A program made the translations under genes and the position numbers. A stretch of 64,000 nucleotides of DNA from Acidobacteriaceae bacterium (GTDB lineage Bacteria > Acidobacteriota > Terriglobia > Terriglobales > Acidobacteriaceae), in NCBI GenBank assembly GCA_031296325.1, contig JARLFY010000025.1:1-64000 (forward strand). Reading direction: 5' to 3'. Of this stretch, positions 8,611 through 17,824 are shown piece by piece; positions within the stretch are counted from its first letter, which is position 1, and each line of letters begins with the position of its first letter. The notes beneath the pieces are model-generated. The model searched no databases. It saw nothing but the letters and a program-made list of their open reading frames with translations, and was not told where the DNA came from.

Positions 8611-9161
8611 AAGGTATAGTCTCCTGATCCTTCGAGCGTAGCATCTCACACGGGTTCGGCGTAAATCTCACGCATCGGCTTGTTGCCGTATTTCAGTGCG
8701 TAGATCTACCTTGCTTCCGAGCCGACAGAAACGTTATCCCCCGTCGGCAGCACCAAGCTACAACTTTTCGGGACTTTACCCTATTTTCCAAGACATCAAC
8801 TAAAGTAACTCGTACTGTTTCCCGTCCGCTTCACAAACCGAGAAAATCGCCCCACATTGCCATGCGGTGGGTTCTTTGTGCCGGTTGCCGGAAAACGGGT
8901 GCCCCCTTTATCGCAACAACTTCGCAATGGATAGGAGGAATACAGCTCGCGCCACTAGCCGTTGCCGTTGCTATAGCCTCTTTGTCATTCCGCAGCCTTT
9001 TGTTTGTCATTCCGCAGCGCTGCGGAATGACAAACAAAAACAGGCAAGGACAACTGCAATGACAAAAAATCTATATGTCGATACTGCCTAACCAGATTCT
9101 TGATCGTTCCGTAGCGAGAGCTTATGGCTCGTTCGACTACGACATAATCTCAGGAGAATTT
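8611..9161. other. Intergenic region with D+A repeat module and long palindrome
   Basis: No gene is supported here. From about 8925 a degenerate family D end (GGAGGAATACAG, CGCGCCA) runs into repeated GTTGCCGTTGC and two family A cores (8981-9030). The second core forms a perfect palindrome with 21-bp arms (8998-9018 and 9019-9039). The stretch 8650-8900 is presumably the hemE promoter side and shows no recognisable motif. Confidence 0.55.
8998..9039. repeat. Perfect 42-base palindrome derived from family A core
   Basis: The left arm TTTTGTTTGTCATTCCGCAGC and its exact complement abut with no spacer. It lies about 125 bases downstream of the VWA gene on the minus strand and could act as a terminator, because the transcript on either strand ends in a U-rich arm. 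It appears to be a family A core rearranged into a perfect inverted duplication. Confidence 0.8.
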
Positions 9162-10265
9162 CTACTGAGCAGGAGAAGTTAAAGTCTTGTGCGTCAATGT
9201 TTTCGATAAGCGGGGATAGTATCCGCTGCGTGTCCGCACCGAGAGTTTGTGGAAGCCCTTGGCCTTGGCCTCGACGCGAATTGCGCGATAACCACCCAAC
9301 TCGGACGGCTTGGTCGAGCTGTAGGTTATGGTGTATTGCGTGCGAATGTCGTTGGCCACCTCGCGGGCGATGCCATCGACCTCTTTGACCGATTTGGGGA
9401 AGTAGGCCGCGCCGCCAGTCTGCTCGGCGAGATCCTCCAGCACCTTGCGAGCATGATGCGCCTCCGAAGCGCTATCGCCGAAGAGCAGACCAATGCAGTA
9501 GACGACCGGGCCATCGAGGTCCTGAATGCTGCGAATGGCTTGATCGAGCGTTGCGCTGGAGGCGTTATCCTCGCCGTCGGTAATGATGAGCAGAACCTGT
9601 TTGGGGTGCTTCGCGTTCCTGGTTAGGTAGTCAGCCGAAGCAACCAGCGCGTCGTAGACGGCGGTCTCACCCTTGGGCGAGATGTAGCTGAGTCCCTGCT
9701 GTAGCTTGCCGATGTCGCTGGTAAAGTCCTGATCAACCATCGTCTGCCAGGAGAAATCGACGAGGAAGGCCTCATCCTGCGGGTTGGAGAGCTTCATCAG
9801 ATCCAGCGCGGCAGCATTAACGGCGGCCTGCTTGTCGTACATGGAACCCGAGCTGTCAATGAGGATACCGAGAGATACGGGAAGATCCTCGTGGCGAAAG
9901 CTGGTGATCGCCTGCGGAACGCCGTCCTCCCGAATATGGAAGGCATCCTTGTCCAGTGTCTGAATGGAGCGACCGGAGCTATCGAGAACCGTGATATTGA
10001 GCCGAACCTCGGAGACGTTTTCGTGCATCAGAAATGTTCCGTCAGAGCCTCGTTCGGCGCTACTTCCCTGCACACCCTGCGGCGGAACGCTCACCGACGT
10101 CGGCTCAGAAGAATCGGAAGCGGACGGGGCTGTGTTGGCAGGCGGTGCCGCATTGCCCTGCTGCGCTCGGGCGAAGGAGGAACCGAGCGACTGCAAGAGC
10201 AAGGCCGCGACGGCAAAGCCCATCCATGCACCTTGAGACCTGATTGTTCTGTTCCGAAGGTGCAT
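9162..10265 (-). CDS. Secreted VWFA-domain protein (acidobacterial TIGR03436 type)
   Basis: A 367-residue exported protein. The N terminus has basic residues, a hydrophobic segment (WMGFAVAALLLQSLGSSFARAQ) and a likely signal cleavage after ARAQ. A beta-sandwich-like part (VRLNITVLDSSGRSIQTL) precedes a von Willebrand A domain with an intact MIDAS DSSGS (about 137-141), followed by IITDGEDNASSATLD. The start is the ATG at 10265 with GTGAGGA upstream; the longer reading adds four residues. Acidobacteria encode many such proteins; ligand and role are unknown. It lies on the same strand, 213 bases downstream of an exbD gene, in a separate transcription unit or at the end of the Ton operon. Confidence 0.85.
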   Translation of the reverse strand: MHLRNRTIRSQGAWMGFAVAALLLQSLGSSFARAQQGNAAPPANTAPSASDSSEPTSVSVPPQGVQGSSAERGSDGTFLMHENVSEVRLNITVLDSSGRSIQTLDKDAFHIREDGVPQAITSFRHEDLPVSLGILIDSSGSMYDKQAAVNAAALDLMKLSNPQDEAFLVDFSWQTMVDQDFTSDIGKLQQGLSYISPKGETAVYDALVASADYLTRNAKHPKQVLLIITDGEDNASSATLDQAIRSIQDLDGPVVYCIGLLFGDSASEAHHARKVLEDLAEQTGGAAYFPKSVKEVDGIAREVANDIRTQYTITYSSTKPSELGGYRAIRVEAKAKGFHKLSVRTRSGYYPRLSKTLTHKTLTSPAQ

Positions 10266-10478
10266 CGTATTCCTCACAACATCACGTTCCAGAGAAGAGA
10301 TCCGGCGTGGATAAGTATAGTCTTCAATCTACGCCGTTCCCGGAAGACAATCATTTTCGTCCGTGCTGTTATGGAAGCGATCAGACAGCAGACTTAAACG
10401 ACATGCGGCCTTGCTGAGATGGCAAGGCCGCATCCATAATCTGTTACCGAACAATTACGCGTGCCGTGTCAGCCGGAC

Positions 10479-10916
10479 TTACTGGCCAGCTTCGACTCGC
10501 GGCGTAATCAGACCGATATTGTCGACATCCGCCTGATGACCGAAGTCGATGACCTCGGCAATCTTTCTGAAGTCCAGAGTCGCATCGCCCTTGACGAACA
10601 TAACCTTCTCCTGACGCGTCGCAAAGATCTCTGCCAGTTGCGGCTCGATCTGCGACTTGTTGAAGGCTGTCTCGTTGATCTTGTACGAAGGCTCGCCTGC
10701 TCCATTCGCCAGAACCTGAACCACGATCGTGCGGCTGTCTGGCGGCGCGTCGTCATGATTCTTTGGCGGCTGCGGAATCAGCGTATCCAACCCCTTCGGC
10801 GTAACCGGCACGATCACCATGAAGATAATCAGAAGTACCAGTAGAACGTCGATCAGCGGCGTGACGTTGATCTCCGAAACCGCATGTCCTGTACCACCAC
10901 CACCGCCCATTCCCAT
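10479..10916 (-). CDS. exbD: ExbD/TolR biopolymer transport protein (second copy)
   Basis: A 145-residue inner-membrane protein with one helix. Cytoplasmic start MGMGGGGGTGHAVSEINVTP leads to the single membrane segment LIDVLLVLLIIFMVIVP, whose early Asp is the conserved proton-path residue of the family, then a periplasmic domain. The start is the ATG at 10916 with GGAG seven bases upstream (GGAGATTTGTT); the longer frame has no such site. It is the last gene of tonB-exbB-exbD-exbD. Two different ExbD paralogues in one operon are common in this phylum and may form a hetero-complex with ExbB. Confidence 0.9.
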   Translation of the reverse strand: MGMGGGGGTGHAVSEINVTPLIDVLLVLLIIFMVIVPVTPKGLDTLIPQPPKNHDDAPPDSRTIVVQVLANGAGEPSYKINETAFNKSQIEPQLAEIFATRQEKVMFVKGDATLDFRKIAEVIDFGHQADVDNIGLITPRVEAGQ

Positions 10917-10971
10917 AACAAATCTCCTTGGTCTTCCGGTCGCCCGGCCCTGCGCCAACAGGCGCTACTGC

Positions 10972-11412
10972 TTACTTCTTGACTGGCTCGTCCATCTCGC
11001 GCTTCTCGGTCAGCAGGCCAAGCTGGCTGACTCCAGCCGCCCGAATCTGATCGACCGCATCCATCACCTTGCCATAGTTGGCGCGAACATCGGCTCGCAG
11101 GTATACCTGCTTATCTAACTTGTTCTCCAGCTTGGCGGAGACCTTCGACCCAAGATCGTCAACCGCAACCAGATCGCCTCCAAGATAGACACGACCGTCG
11201 CGAGTGACCGCAACCGTGACCGCATCTTCCTTGTTCGCGTTCTCCATGGTCTTCGCCGCAGTGGCTACAGGAAGGTCTACGTTCACCTTGTTGTTCAACA
11301 TAGGTGTAATGACCATGAAGATGATCAGGAGCACCAGCATCACGTCCACCATGGGGGTGACGTTGATGTTGGAGTTGACCTTCTTGCCCTCTTCGCGCTT
11401 GTTCATACTCAT
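10972..11412 (-). CDS. exbD: ExbD/TolR biopolymer transport protein (first copy)
   Basis: A 146-residue single-span protein starting MSMNKREEGKKVNSNINVTP, with the membrane helix MVDVMLVLLIIFMVITPML carrying the conserved Asp, then a periplasmic domain rich in Lys and Asp. It shares the NVTPxxDVxLVLLIIFMVI block with the neighbouring exbD but differs in the periplasmic part (LGGDLVAVDDLGSKVSAKL). It lies between exbB and the second exbD, 55 bases from the latter. Its likely role is proton-motive-force coupling to TonB. Confidence 0.9.
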   Translation of the reverse strand: MSMNKREEGKKVNSNINVTPMVDVMLVLLIIFMVITPMLNNKVNVDLPVATAAKTMENANKEDAVTVAVTRDGRVYLGGDLVAVDDLGSKVSAKLENKLDKQVYLRADVRANYGKVMDAVDQIRAAGVSQLGLLTEKREMDEPVKK

Positions 11413-11584
11413 AATGGCTTGTCCCGTTCGGTCGTTCCCGGCCTGCGCCGTGGTTGCCGTCTTCGTCGCCGCAGTTGATTCAGTTGATGCACCTTCGGAG
11501 GTCGTTCGCTTGCGGCCTCCGAAGGCATCGCATCTCAGATCATCCCGCGGTTACTTCCCTGCCATCTTCAGCAGGGAGTTCTGC

Positions 11585-12331
11585 TTACTTGTGGCTCTGC
11601 TTGATGAAGTAGTCAACCAGCTCACTCGAGCTGTTGTCCATTTCGACGTCGAACGCCTCTACCTTGTTGGTGAAGTAGTTGAAGGTCATAACGGCGGGGA
11701 TGGCGACCAGAAGGCCGAAGGCCGTCGTAACCAAGGCTTCCGAGATACCGCCGGCGACTGCGCCGATACCCGAGGTCTTCTGGGTTGCAATGGCCTGGAA
11801 GGCGTTCAGAATACCGACTACCGTGCCGAACAGTCCGATAAACGGAGCCGTCGAACCGATCGTTGCCAGTCCGCCAAGGCCCTTCTTCAGCTTTGCGTGA
11901 ACGATGGCTTCGGTGCGTTCCAGGGCGCGCTGCGAGCTTTCAATCTGCTCTTCGCTGATGCTGCCGCCCGAACCGAAGCTGCGGAATTCCTGTAGACCGG
12001 AGGTAACAACCTCGGCAAGATGAGACTTCTTGCAGCGATCGCCAACCTTGATCGCCTCATCCAAACGGCCATCCTTCAGCGCGCCGGCAACCTTGGGAGC
12101 GAACTCCTTCGACTGATTGCGTGCTGCACGGAAGTAGAGTGCGCGATCGATGATGACCGCAAGCGACCAGATCGACATGATAAAGAGAAGGCATACAACC
12201 CCAATAGCCAGCCATCCCATGTTATGCAGAAGCTGGAGCGGGCTGAATCCGACCGCTGGCGCTTCGGACTGGAACAGCATGGCGAGCGGCGCGGGAACGT
12301 GAGCGAAGTTTGTGAGCTGAGCGAGAATCAC
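11585..12331 (-). CDS. exbB: ExbB/TolQ/MotA proton channel protein
   Basis: A 248-residue inner-membrane protein of the ExbB family. The first helix is WLAIGVVCLLFIMSIWSLAVI; the conserved paired helices come later with GLGGLATIGSTAPFIGLFGTVVGILNAF and the closing ALVTTAFGLLVAIPAVMTFNYF, the family hallmark. The start is assigned to GTG at 12331 because AGGAGG lies nine bases upstream; the longer open frame begins before this site and is not supported. It belongs to the tonB-exbB-exbD-exbD operon and energises TonB-dependent outer-membrane receptors, none of which is in the window. Confidence 0.92.
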   Translation of the reverse strand: MILAQLTNFAHVPAPLAMLFQSEAPAVGFSPLQLLHNMGWLAIGVVCLLFIMSIWSLAVIIDRALYFRAARNQSKEFAPKVAGALKDGRLDEAIKVGDRCKKSHLAEVVTSGLQEFRSFGSGGSISEEQIESSQRALERTEAIVHAKLKKGLGGLATIGSTAPFIGLFGTVVGILNAFQAIATQKTSGIGAVAGGISEALVTTAFGLLVAIPAVMTFNYFTNKVEAFDVEMDNSSSELVDYFIKQSHK

Positions 12332-12462
12332 TGGAATCTTTCCTCCTGAATTTCTATACAACATTGGACTGCATCAATCTAAAACGGATTACATGCACAC
12401 CCAGTTCACGCCCCACGGAGTTCAGATCCGCAAAAAGAGTGCCCGAGTGAACTACTTCAGTT

Positions 12463-13212
12463 CTAGCCACCACCGATAACAAAGTTGACGGTAATGCTGG
12501 TCTCAACCTCGGTCGGCTCGCCATTCAAAAGATAGGGCTTGTACCGCCAGCGGCTAACCGCATCCATCGCGGCCTTGGTCAACATCTGGGGTCCTGCAAC
12601 AACCTCCAGATGCTCGATCGTGCCCTGCTTCGAGATGACGGCATGCAGGATCACCGCTCCCTGAAGATGTGCAGCCTTGGCGATCGGCGGATAGATCGGA
12701 TCCGGCGTCGAGATCTTCATTCCGGCAACCACTCCACTGGAGAGATGCACCGGTCCGGTCGGCTTGGCAACAACGGGACGAGGAACGACAGGAACCGCCG
12801 TAGTCCCACCGGTAAAGATTCCTCCCATCACGCCGCCTGCCTGACCGCCAGCCATTCCTCCGGCCATGCCGACGACTCCGGCTGCCTGCGACGGAGGCGC
12901 AGGCTCATCCTTCACCATCTTGATGTCCTTCGGAATCTTGGTCGGAGCGTGCAACCCCGAATCCATCTCGGAGACGACCTTCACAGCCTTTACGACTGCA
13001 GCCGGGGGCGGGGGCGGAGGAGGTGGCGGCGGTGGCGGTGGCGCTGTCAGCAGAGCCGTCATCGCCGTTTTGGGCAGCGCCTCGGGATACAGCAGCGGAA
13101 TCAGAATCAACACAGCCACGATGGAGAGATTGAACGCGGCCGTCGCAAGCATCCAGTATCTGGACTTGGTCTTGAGCTTACCGCCGGATTCCATCAGAGA
13201 ATCTTCAAACAT
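12463..13212 (-). CDS. tonB: TonB energy transducer
   Basis: A 249-residue protein: short cytoplasmic tail, one membrane anchor (YWMLATAAFNLSIVAVLILIP), a run of about 14 prolines followed by a Gly/Pro-rich spacer, and a C-terminal TonB domain (from about 165: DPIYPPIAKAAHLQGAVILH, then the YKPYLLNGEPTEVETSI strand). The Gly-rich repeats GMAGGMAGGQAGG are an unusual part of the spacer. The start is the ATG at 13212, with GTGAGG just upstream. First gene of the Ton operon; the roughly 200-base region up to 13421 should contain its promoter, but I cannot point to a convincing one. Confidence 0.9.
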   Translation of the reverse strand: MFEDSLMESGGKLKTKSRYWMLATAAFNLSIVAVLILIPLLYPEALPKTAMTALLTAPPPPPPPPPPPPPAAVVKAVKVVSEMDSGLHAPTKIPKDIKMVKDEPAPPSQAAGVVGMAGGMAGGQAGGVMGGIFTGGTTAVPVVPRPVVAKPTGPVHLSSGVVAGMKISTPDPIYPPIAKAAHLQGAVILHAVISKQGTIEHLEVVAGPQMLTKAAMDAVSRWRYKPYLLNGEPTEVETSITVNFVIGGG

Positions 13213-13421
13213 GGACAGCCTCACTAAAACGTTCTACACAGCTTAGACACCAAGCCGCTGCACTTTGTTCCCACGCCCTGGTTCCCGGGCCTATGCTGCC
13301 GATCCCCGATTCCCACCCGTAGTCCCAATCTCCGAACAGCCTAACCCACTAGAACGGAGTCGCACATGAATACTACACAAAAACAGGTACAGTTGGAAAA
13401 TCGGGACTAAAACTACCTTGT

Positions 13422-14381
13422 TTACGCCCTGACGCGCTTGGCCGGAAGAGCCGCAACCTTGCCCCGACTCTTGCGCCAATCCTGATACGCAACCAACATT
13501 GGCGCAGCCACCGCGATCGACGAGTAGGTTCCAATCAGGATTCCAACCACCAGCGCAAACGAGAAACCGTGCAGCACCGCGCCTCCGAATAGATAGAGAC
13601 TCAGCACAGTAAGAAAGGTTAGCCCAGAGCTGATAACGGTTCGGCTCAGCGTCTGATTGATGCTGCGATTGACCACGTCGGTCAACGATTCCCGACGCGA
13701 GAGCGCAAGGTTCTCGCGGATGCGGTCGAAGACGACGATGGTGTCGTTCATCGAGTAACCGATCAGGGTCAGAATCGCGGCGATCACCGTCAGCGAGATC
13801 TCCTGATTGGTCAAACTGAAGGCTCCTACCGTAATCAACGTGTCGTGGAAGACCGCGACAACGGCCGCCACGCCATAGATCAGCTCAAAGCGGAACCACA
13901 GGTAGATCAGCATTCCGATCAGCGAGTAACCCGTCGCCAGCGCCGCCTGCTTCTGCAACTGCTTGCCCGCCGTGGGGCCGACAATGTCGACCTGCTCGAT
14001 GGTGTAGGCCGAGTCATGATAGCCCGCGTTGAGCGCGTCCTCAACCTGCTTGCGTCCGGTATCGTGCGCGCTGTCCGAGGCGGTCGACATGGGCAGGGAG
14101 ATTACCTCCATGTTCGCCGCGCGACCACTGGGATCGCTGATGCGCTGAATCGTCGCATCGCGAATGCCGCCGCGATCCACTGCCTGACGAAGCTGCTCCT
14201 CATTGGGAGTTCCGGCGAACTGCACCCGAATCTCCGTACCGCCCTTGAAGTCCACGCCGCGCGGAAGGCCATGCCAGAAGCACAGGCTCAGAACGCCAGC
14301 CACCGAAAAGATCAGCGAGAAGCCGAGAAAGTACCATTTCTTACCCAGCCAATCGACGTTTGCGTTACGAAACAGTTCCAC
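13422..14381 (-). CDS. secF: Protein translocase subunit SecF
   Basis: Six-helix inner-membrane partner of SecD that uses the proton gradient to help pull secreted proteins across. Visible are GVDFKGGTEIRVQF near the N terminus, the RND-type helix block VFHDTLITVGAF...VIAAILTLIGYSMNDTIVVFDRIREN (with conserved Asp residues) and the closing LIGTYSSIAVAAPML. The start is probably GTG at 14381 (ELFRNANVDWLGKK), preceded by GAGG at eight bases; ATG at 14408 would add nine residues. It follows secD after about 70 bases in the yajC-secD-secF order. Confidence 0.93.
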   Translation of the reverse strand: MELFRNANVDWLGKKWYFLGFSLIFSVAGVLSLCFWHGLPRGVDFKGGTEIRVQFAGTPNEEQLRQAVDRGGIRDATIQRISDPSGRAANMEVISLPMSTASDSAHDTGRKQVEDALNAGYHDSAYTIEQVDIVGPTAGKQLQKQAALATGYSLIGMLIYLWFRFELIYGVAAVVAVFHDTLITVGAFSLTNQEISLTVIAAILTLIGYSMNDTIVVFDRIRENLALSRRESLTDVVNRSINQTLSRTVISSGLTFLTVLSLYLFGGAVLHGFSFALVVGILIGTYSSIAVAAPMLVAYQDWRKSRGKVAALPAKRVRA

Positions 14382-14453
14382 TTTTCTTTCCTCAGACGTG
14401 CCAAGCATCGCCTCTTGTTGCTAAATCAATAACTTGCCAGATCGATGCCGCAG

Positions 14454-16076
14454 CTAGATCGACAGCTCCGCGCCGCGTTCCTTCTTCGCCAGAATTGCGT
14501 CGAAGATGGTGCGCGATACAAAGACTGCCGTAAACAGATTGGCCAACAGACCGAACGTAAGCGTCACCGCAAAGCCCTTCACCGGCCCAGTGCCGAAGAG
14601 GAAGAGAATCGCCGCAGAGACGATCGTCGTAACGTGTGTATCGACGATGGTGATCCAGGCGTGTCCAAAGCCCTGCTGCACGGCTACAGCCGACGTCTTG
14701 CCCGCGCGTAACTCTTCCCGAATGCGCTCGAAGATCAGCACGTTTGAATCCACGCCCATACCAATGGTCAGGATGACTCCGGCGATTCCCGGCAAGGTCA
14801 GCGTGGCTCCGGTGAAGCCCATGAAGCCGAGCAGAATCACCAGATTCAGGAAGAGCGCCAGGTCCGCATTGATTCCCGCGCCGCGATAGTAGATCAGCAT
14901 GAAGGCCATGACAGCCAGCATTCCGGCGATGGCGGCAATCACGCCCTGACGAATCGAGGCCGCTCCCAGGCTGGCTCCAACCGTCCGCGTATCGAGATAG
15001 GAGATCGAGGCCGGAAGAGCGCCCGTGCGCAGCATCAGCGAAAGATCGTCAGCCTGCTGCTTGGTGAAGCCTCCGGTAATCTCGCCCGAGTCGCGAATCG
15101 CAGACTGGATCGTTGCGACCTCGCGCACCTTGTTGTCCAGAACAATGGCCATCGAACCCGGGCTTGCCGAGTCCTTGCTATGCTCCGAGGTGTACTTGTA
15201 GAAGATGTTTCCCGCCTCAGTGGTCAGGTCGAAGCGAATGTTCGGACGACCCTCCTGATCGGTCGAGGGCTGCGCATCGCGGAAGTCTGTTCCTTCCACG
15301 ACAGCCGCTCGCTGCAACACATAAGTCCTATCGGCTGAGCCGGCAGAACCCGTCCCGCGCACCAGTTCCTCGTCGGGCGGAAGGACCCCGCCGAGCGCAG
15401 TCATGGCCGCCTCATCCGACTCATACGAATCGCCAACCACCGCATGAATCTCCAGCTTGGCGGTCGACTGAATGACGTCTTCGACGCGCGCCGGATCGTC
15501 GATACCGGGCAACTCCACCAGAATCTCGTTGTCGCCCAGGCCGAACTTCTGAATCACCGGCTCGGCCACGCCCAGACTGTCGATGCGCTGGCGGATCGTC
15601 TCGATCGACGTATCCAGCGTACGGGCCTCAAGGTCGCGAATGATGCTGGGCTTCATGGTCAGCTTCCATCCGCCATCGGCGCTGGTGGCCACGTCGTAGT
15701 TGCCGTAGTCCGTGCCTTGCAGGATGGAGTGCACATCGCTGGCCTTGGTTGCGACAACGCCGCTCACCGAGATCGCCTCAGGATGCGCCGCCGGATCCAG
15801 CTTGCCCACCGTCGCTCCGGTGACGCCCGCCTTCTCCAGATCGGACTCCAACCGCTGCACGTCGCGGTCGGTCGCCGAACCAACGGCCTCGCCCACATGC
15901 ACGGCCAGTTCGAGATGCGTTCCGCCCTTGAGATCAAGGCCCAGATGGATGCGATCGGTCAACGACTGCTTCAATCCCGCGCCGGTCAATCCGTGCGGAA
16001 TGCCAATGATGCCATAGCAGAAGACGACCAGTAACGCGACGATGAATGCTGTCTTGCCCTTCAGATTCTTGTTCAT
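14454..16076 (-). CDS. secD: Protein translocase subunit SecD
   Basis: A 540-residue translocase subunit. One N-terminal helix (KTAFIVALLVVFCYGIIGIP) is followed by GLDLKGGTHLELAV, a large periplasmic P1 domain, and a C-terminal set of helices with VILTIGMGVDSNVLIFERIREEL, the RND signature. Start at the ATG at 16076 is chosen because AAAGGAAGC lies directly upstream; the frame is open a further ten codons. It forms a complex with SecF and YajC, encoded beside it in one operon. Confidence 0.95.
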   Translation of the reverse strand: MNKNLKGKTAFIVALLVVFCYGIIGIPHGLTGAGLKQSLTDRIHLGLDLKGGTHLELAVHVGEAVGSATDRDVQRLESDLEKAGVTGATVGKLDPAAHPEAISVSGVVATKASDVHSILQGTDYGNYDVATSADGGWKLTMKPSIIRDLEARTLDTSIETIRQRIDSLGVAEPVIQKFGLGDNEILVELPGIDDPARVEDVIQSTAKLEIHAVVGDSYESDEAAMTALGGVLPPDEELVRGTGSAGSADRTYVLQRAAVVEGTDFRDAQPSTDQEGRPNIRFDLTTEAGNIFYKYTSEHSKDSASPGSMAIVLDNKVREVATIQSAIRDSGEITGGFTKQQADDLSLMLRTGALPASISYLDTRTVGASLGAASIRQGVIAAIAGMLAVMAFMLIYYRGAGINADLALFLNLVILLGFMGFTGATLTLPGIAGVILTIGMGVDSNVLIFERIREELRAGKTSAVAVQQGFGHAWITIVDTHVTTIVSAAILFLFGTGPVKGFAVTLTFGLLANLFTAVFVSRTIFDAILAKKERGAELSI

Positions 16077-16127
16077 TGCTTCCTTTACTAAAACCCGCAG
16101 CGGCAAAACTCTGCCGTCTCTGAAACC

Positions 16128-16430
16128 TTAGCCCTTCAATCCTGCCAACTCGTCCTTCGTAGTCACCGAGGCGATAGCGGCCTTCACAAACTCCAGCTTG
16201 ATGTTGTCTGGAGCGACGCGCAGTTGGACGACATCGTCCTTGACCGAGATGATGACGCCGCGGATTCCTCCGTTGGTCGTCACAGTATCGCCCGTCTTCA
16301 ACTGGCGCAACATCTCTTGCCACTTCTTCTGCTTCTTCTGGTTGGGAGCAATCATCACGAAGTACATCAGCGCGATAAAGACCAGCGGAAGGAGCAACTG
16401 CATCTGTCCCGAACTACCCAATGAACCCAT
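16128..16430 (-). CDS. yajC: Preprotein translocase accessory subunit YajC
   Basis: A 100-residue single-span protein: hydrophobic helix LLLPLVFIALMYFVMIAP followed by a basic patch (NQKKQKKWQEMLRQLKTGD) and a small SH3-like domain with TNGGIRGVIISVKDD. This is the standard YajC pattern. It heads the yajC-secD-secF operon; GAAGGATGG lies just upstream of the ATG at 16430. Confidence 0.93.
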   Translation of the reverse strand: MGSLGSSGQMQLLLPLVFIALMYFVMIAPNQKKQKKWQEMLRQLKTGDTVTTNGGIRGVIISVKDDVVQLRVAPDNIKLEFVKAAIASVTTKDELAGLKG

Positions 16431-17013
16431 CGAATTCCATCCTTCTCAAACTTCAACTTGCCGAGTCTTGAAAAATCTTTTGCGCCGAACTCGATTGCCC
16501 CTTGCCGATTCTCGCCGAAGTTTCCCCCCGAAGCCGTAGACGGCCAGGAGTCCCTGTCGGGAGAATCTCTGTTGGCGACAGTCTATCGCCTCGCCCTGTC
16601 AGGCACAGAAACATGCGCGACAAGCCGCCAAAGGTCAACCAAACCAGCCCAGACCTATAAGCATCGCGTACCCATTCACCTCATGTCAAGAAAGTATTCC
16701 CTACAGCGCGCGCACCCCTACCTTGACAAAAGTGGATTTGCCCTCATATAGCGCAGATTCCCCCCAGTCTTGACAACTTTTCTGCGATCGGGCCGCACAG
16801 TATTTCTTGTTTGTCATTCCCGAAGGGAATCTGCTTTTGCTCTTGTTCGTCATTCCGCAGCATTTTTTGTTTCTCATTCCACAGCTTTTTGCTTGTCATT
16901 CCGCAGCGAAGCGAAGGAATCTGCTTTTCTTCCTTCGACGACGGCATACCCCGTTACAAGAACTGCACTGCCGTTGCAAGACTAATCGCGCCTTCTTGCG
17001 ATACTGTCTATTC
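16431..17013. other. Intergenic region with a cluster of family A cores
   Basis: Between divergent yajC and the glycosylase. No gene is supported. From 16803 to about 16970 there are four tandem family A cores: a compact one, ATTCCCGAAGGGAAT (16816-16830), two truncated ones and a full one ending GGAATCTGCTTTTC. A right end CCCCGTTACAAGAACTGC follows. The stretch 16440-16800 should contain the yajC promoter and shows nothing I can name. Confidence 0.6.
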
Positions 17014-17742
17014 ATGCCGCGACCGCGTTCCAACTCGCGTCCTCCTCGTTACGATTCGGCTCTCGCCTGCCGCGAGCTTGCCGCCGCCGACCCCAAACTC
17101 GCCCGCCTGATGGCTCTCGCCGGACCGTTCACCCTTCGTCTGGCCACTGCGCAGTCTCCCTTCGAGGCGCTGGTAGAATCCATCGTCTACCAGCAACTCA
17201 ACGGCAAGGCCGCCGCAACGATTCATCGCCGCCTGCTGGAAAGTTTTGCCCCCGTCTGCGAATCAAACAACAGTGAAGCCGTCGAAAACAGTGCGAAGCT
17301 CCACCCCTCTGCGCAGCATCTGATCGACTGTTCGAACGAGCAGCTTCGCTCCGCCGGAATCTCGCACAACAAGAGCCTCGCTCTGCGCGATCTGGCCGCC
17401 AAGACTCTGGATGGCACCGTGCCCACGTTGGCGCGCATCCGGCGCATGTCGGACGAGGCGATCATCGAGCATCTGACGCAGGTTCGCGGCATTGGCCGAT
17501 GGACGGTGGAGATGCTGCTGATCTTCCGCCTCGGTCGCCCCAACGTCTTTCCGGTGAGCGACTACGGCGTACGCAAGGGCTTTGCGTTGACCTTCGGCAA
17601 GTTGAAGCCGTCCGACAAAGTCACCCCCGCCGAACTGCCCAAGCCCGCCGAGATGGAGGCTCGCGCCGAACTCTGGCATCCCTGGCGCTCGGTCGCGAGC
17701 TGGTATCTGTGGCGCGCCTGCGACCTCGCAAAGGCAACATAA
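17014..17742 (+). CDS. DNA-3-methyladenine glycosylase II-like (HhH-GPD)
   Basis: A 242-residue base-excision repair glycosylase of the AlkA branch that removes alkylated bases. The helix-hairpin-helix LTQVRGIGRWTVEMLL is followed by FRLGRPNVFPVSDYGVRKG, whose Asp is the catalytic residue of HhH-GPD enzymes. FEALVESIVYQQLNGKAA is the typical N-terminal helix. There is no iron-sulfur cluster motif. The start ATG at 17014 gives MPRPRSNSRPP; the longer open frame upstream runs through family A repeat DNA and is not real. A short Ser/Glu-rich insertion (about 76-94) separates the two halves. Confidence 0.87.
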   Translation: MPRPRSNSRPPRYDSALACRELAAADPKLARLMALAGPFTLRLATAQSPFEALVESIVYQQLNGKAAATIHRRLLESFAPVCESNNSEAVENSAKLHPSAQHLIDCSNEQLRSAGISHNKSLALRDLAAKTLDGTVPTLARIRRMSDEAIIEHLTQVRGIGRWTVEMLLIFRLGRPNVFPVSDYGVRKGFALTFGKLKPSDKVTPAELPKPAEMEARAELWHPWRSVASWYLWRACDLAKAT

Positions 17743-17824
17743 ACAGCTCCTTATTAAAATCTGCTAATAAGATTCATCAGCAATGCTGCGGTTTCTGGCG
17801 CGACGCGATATGATTTATAGATTA

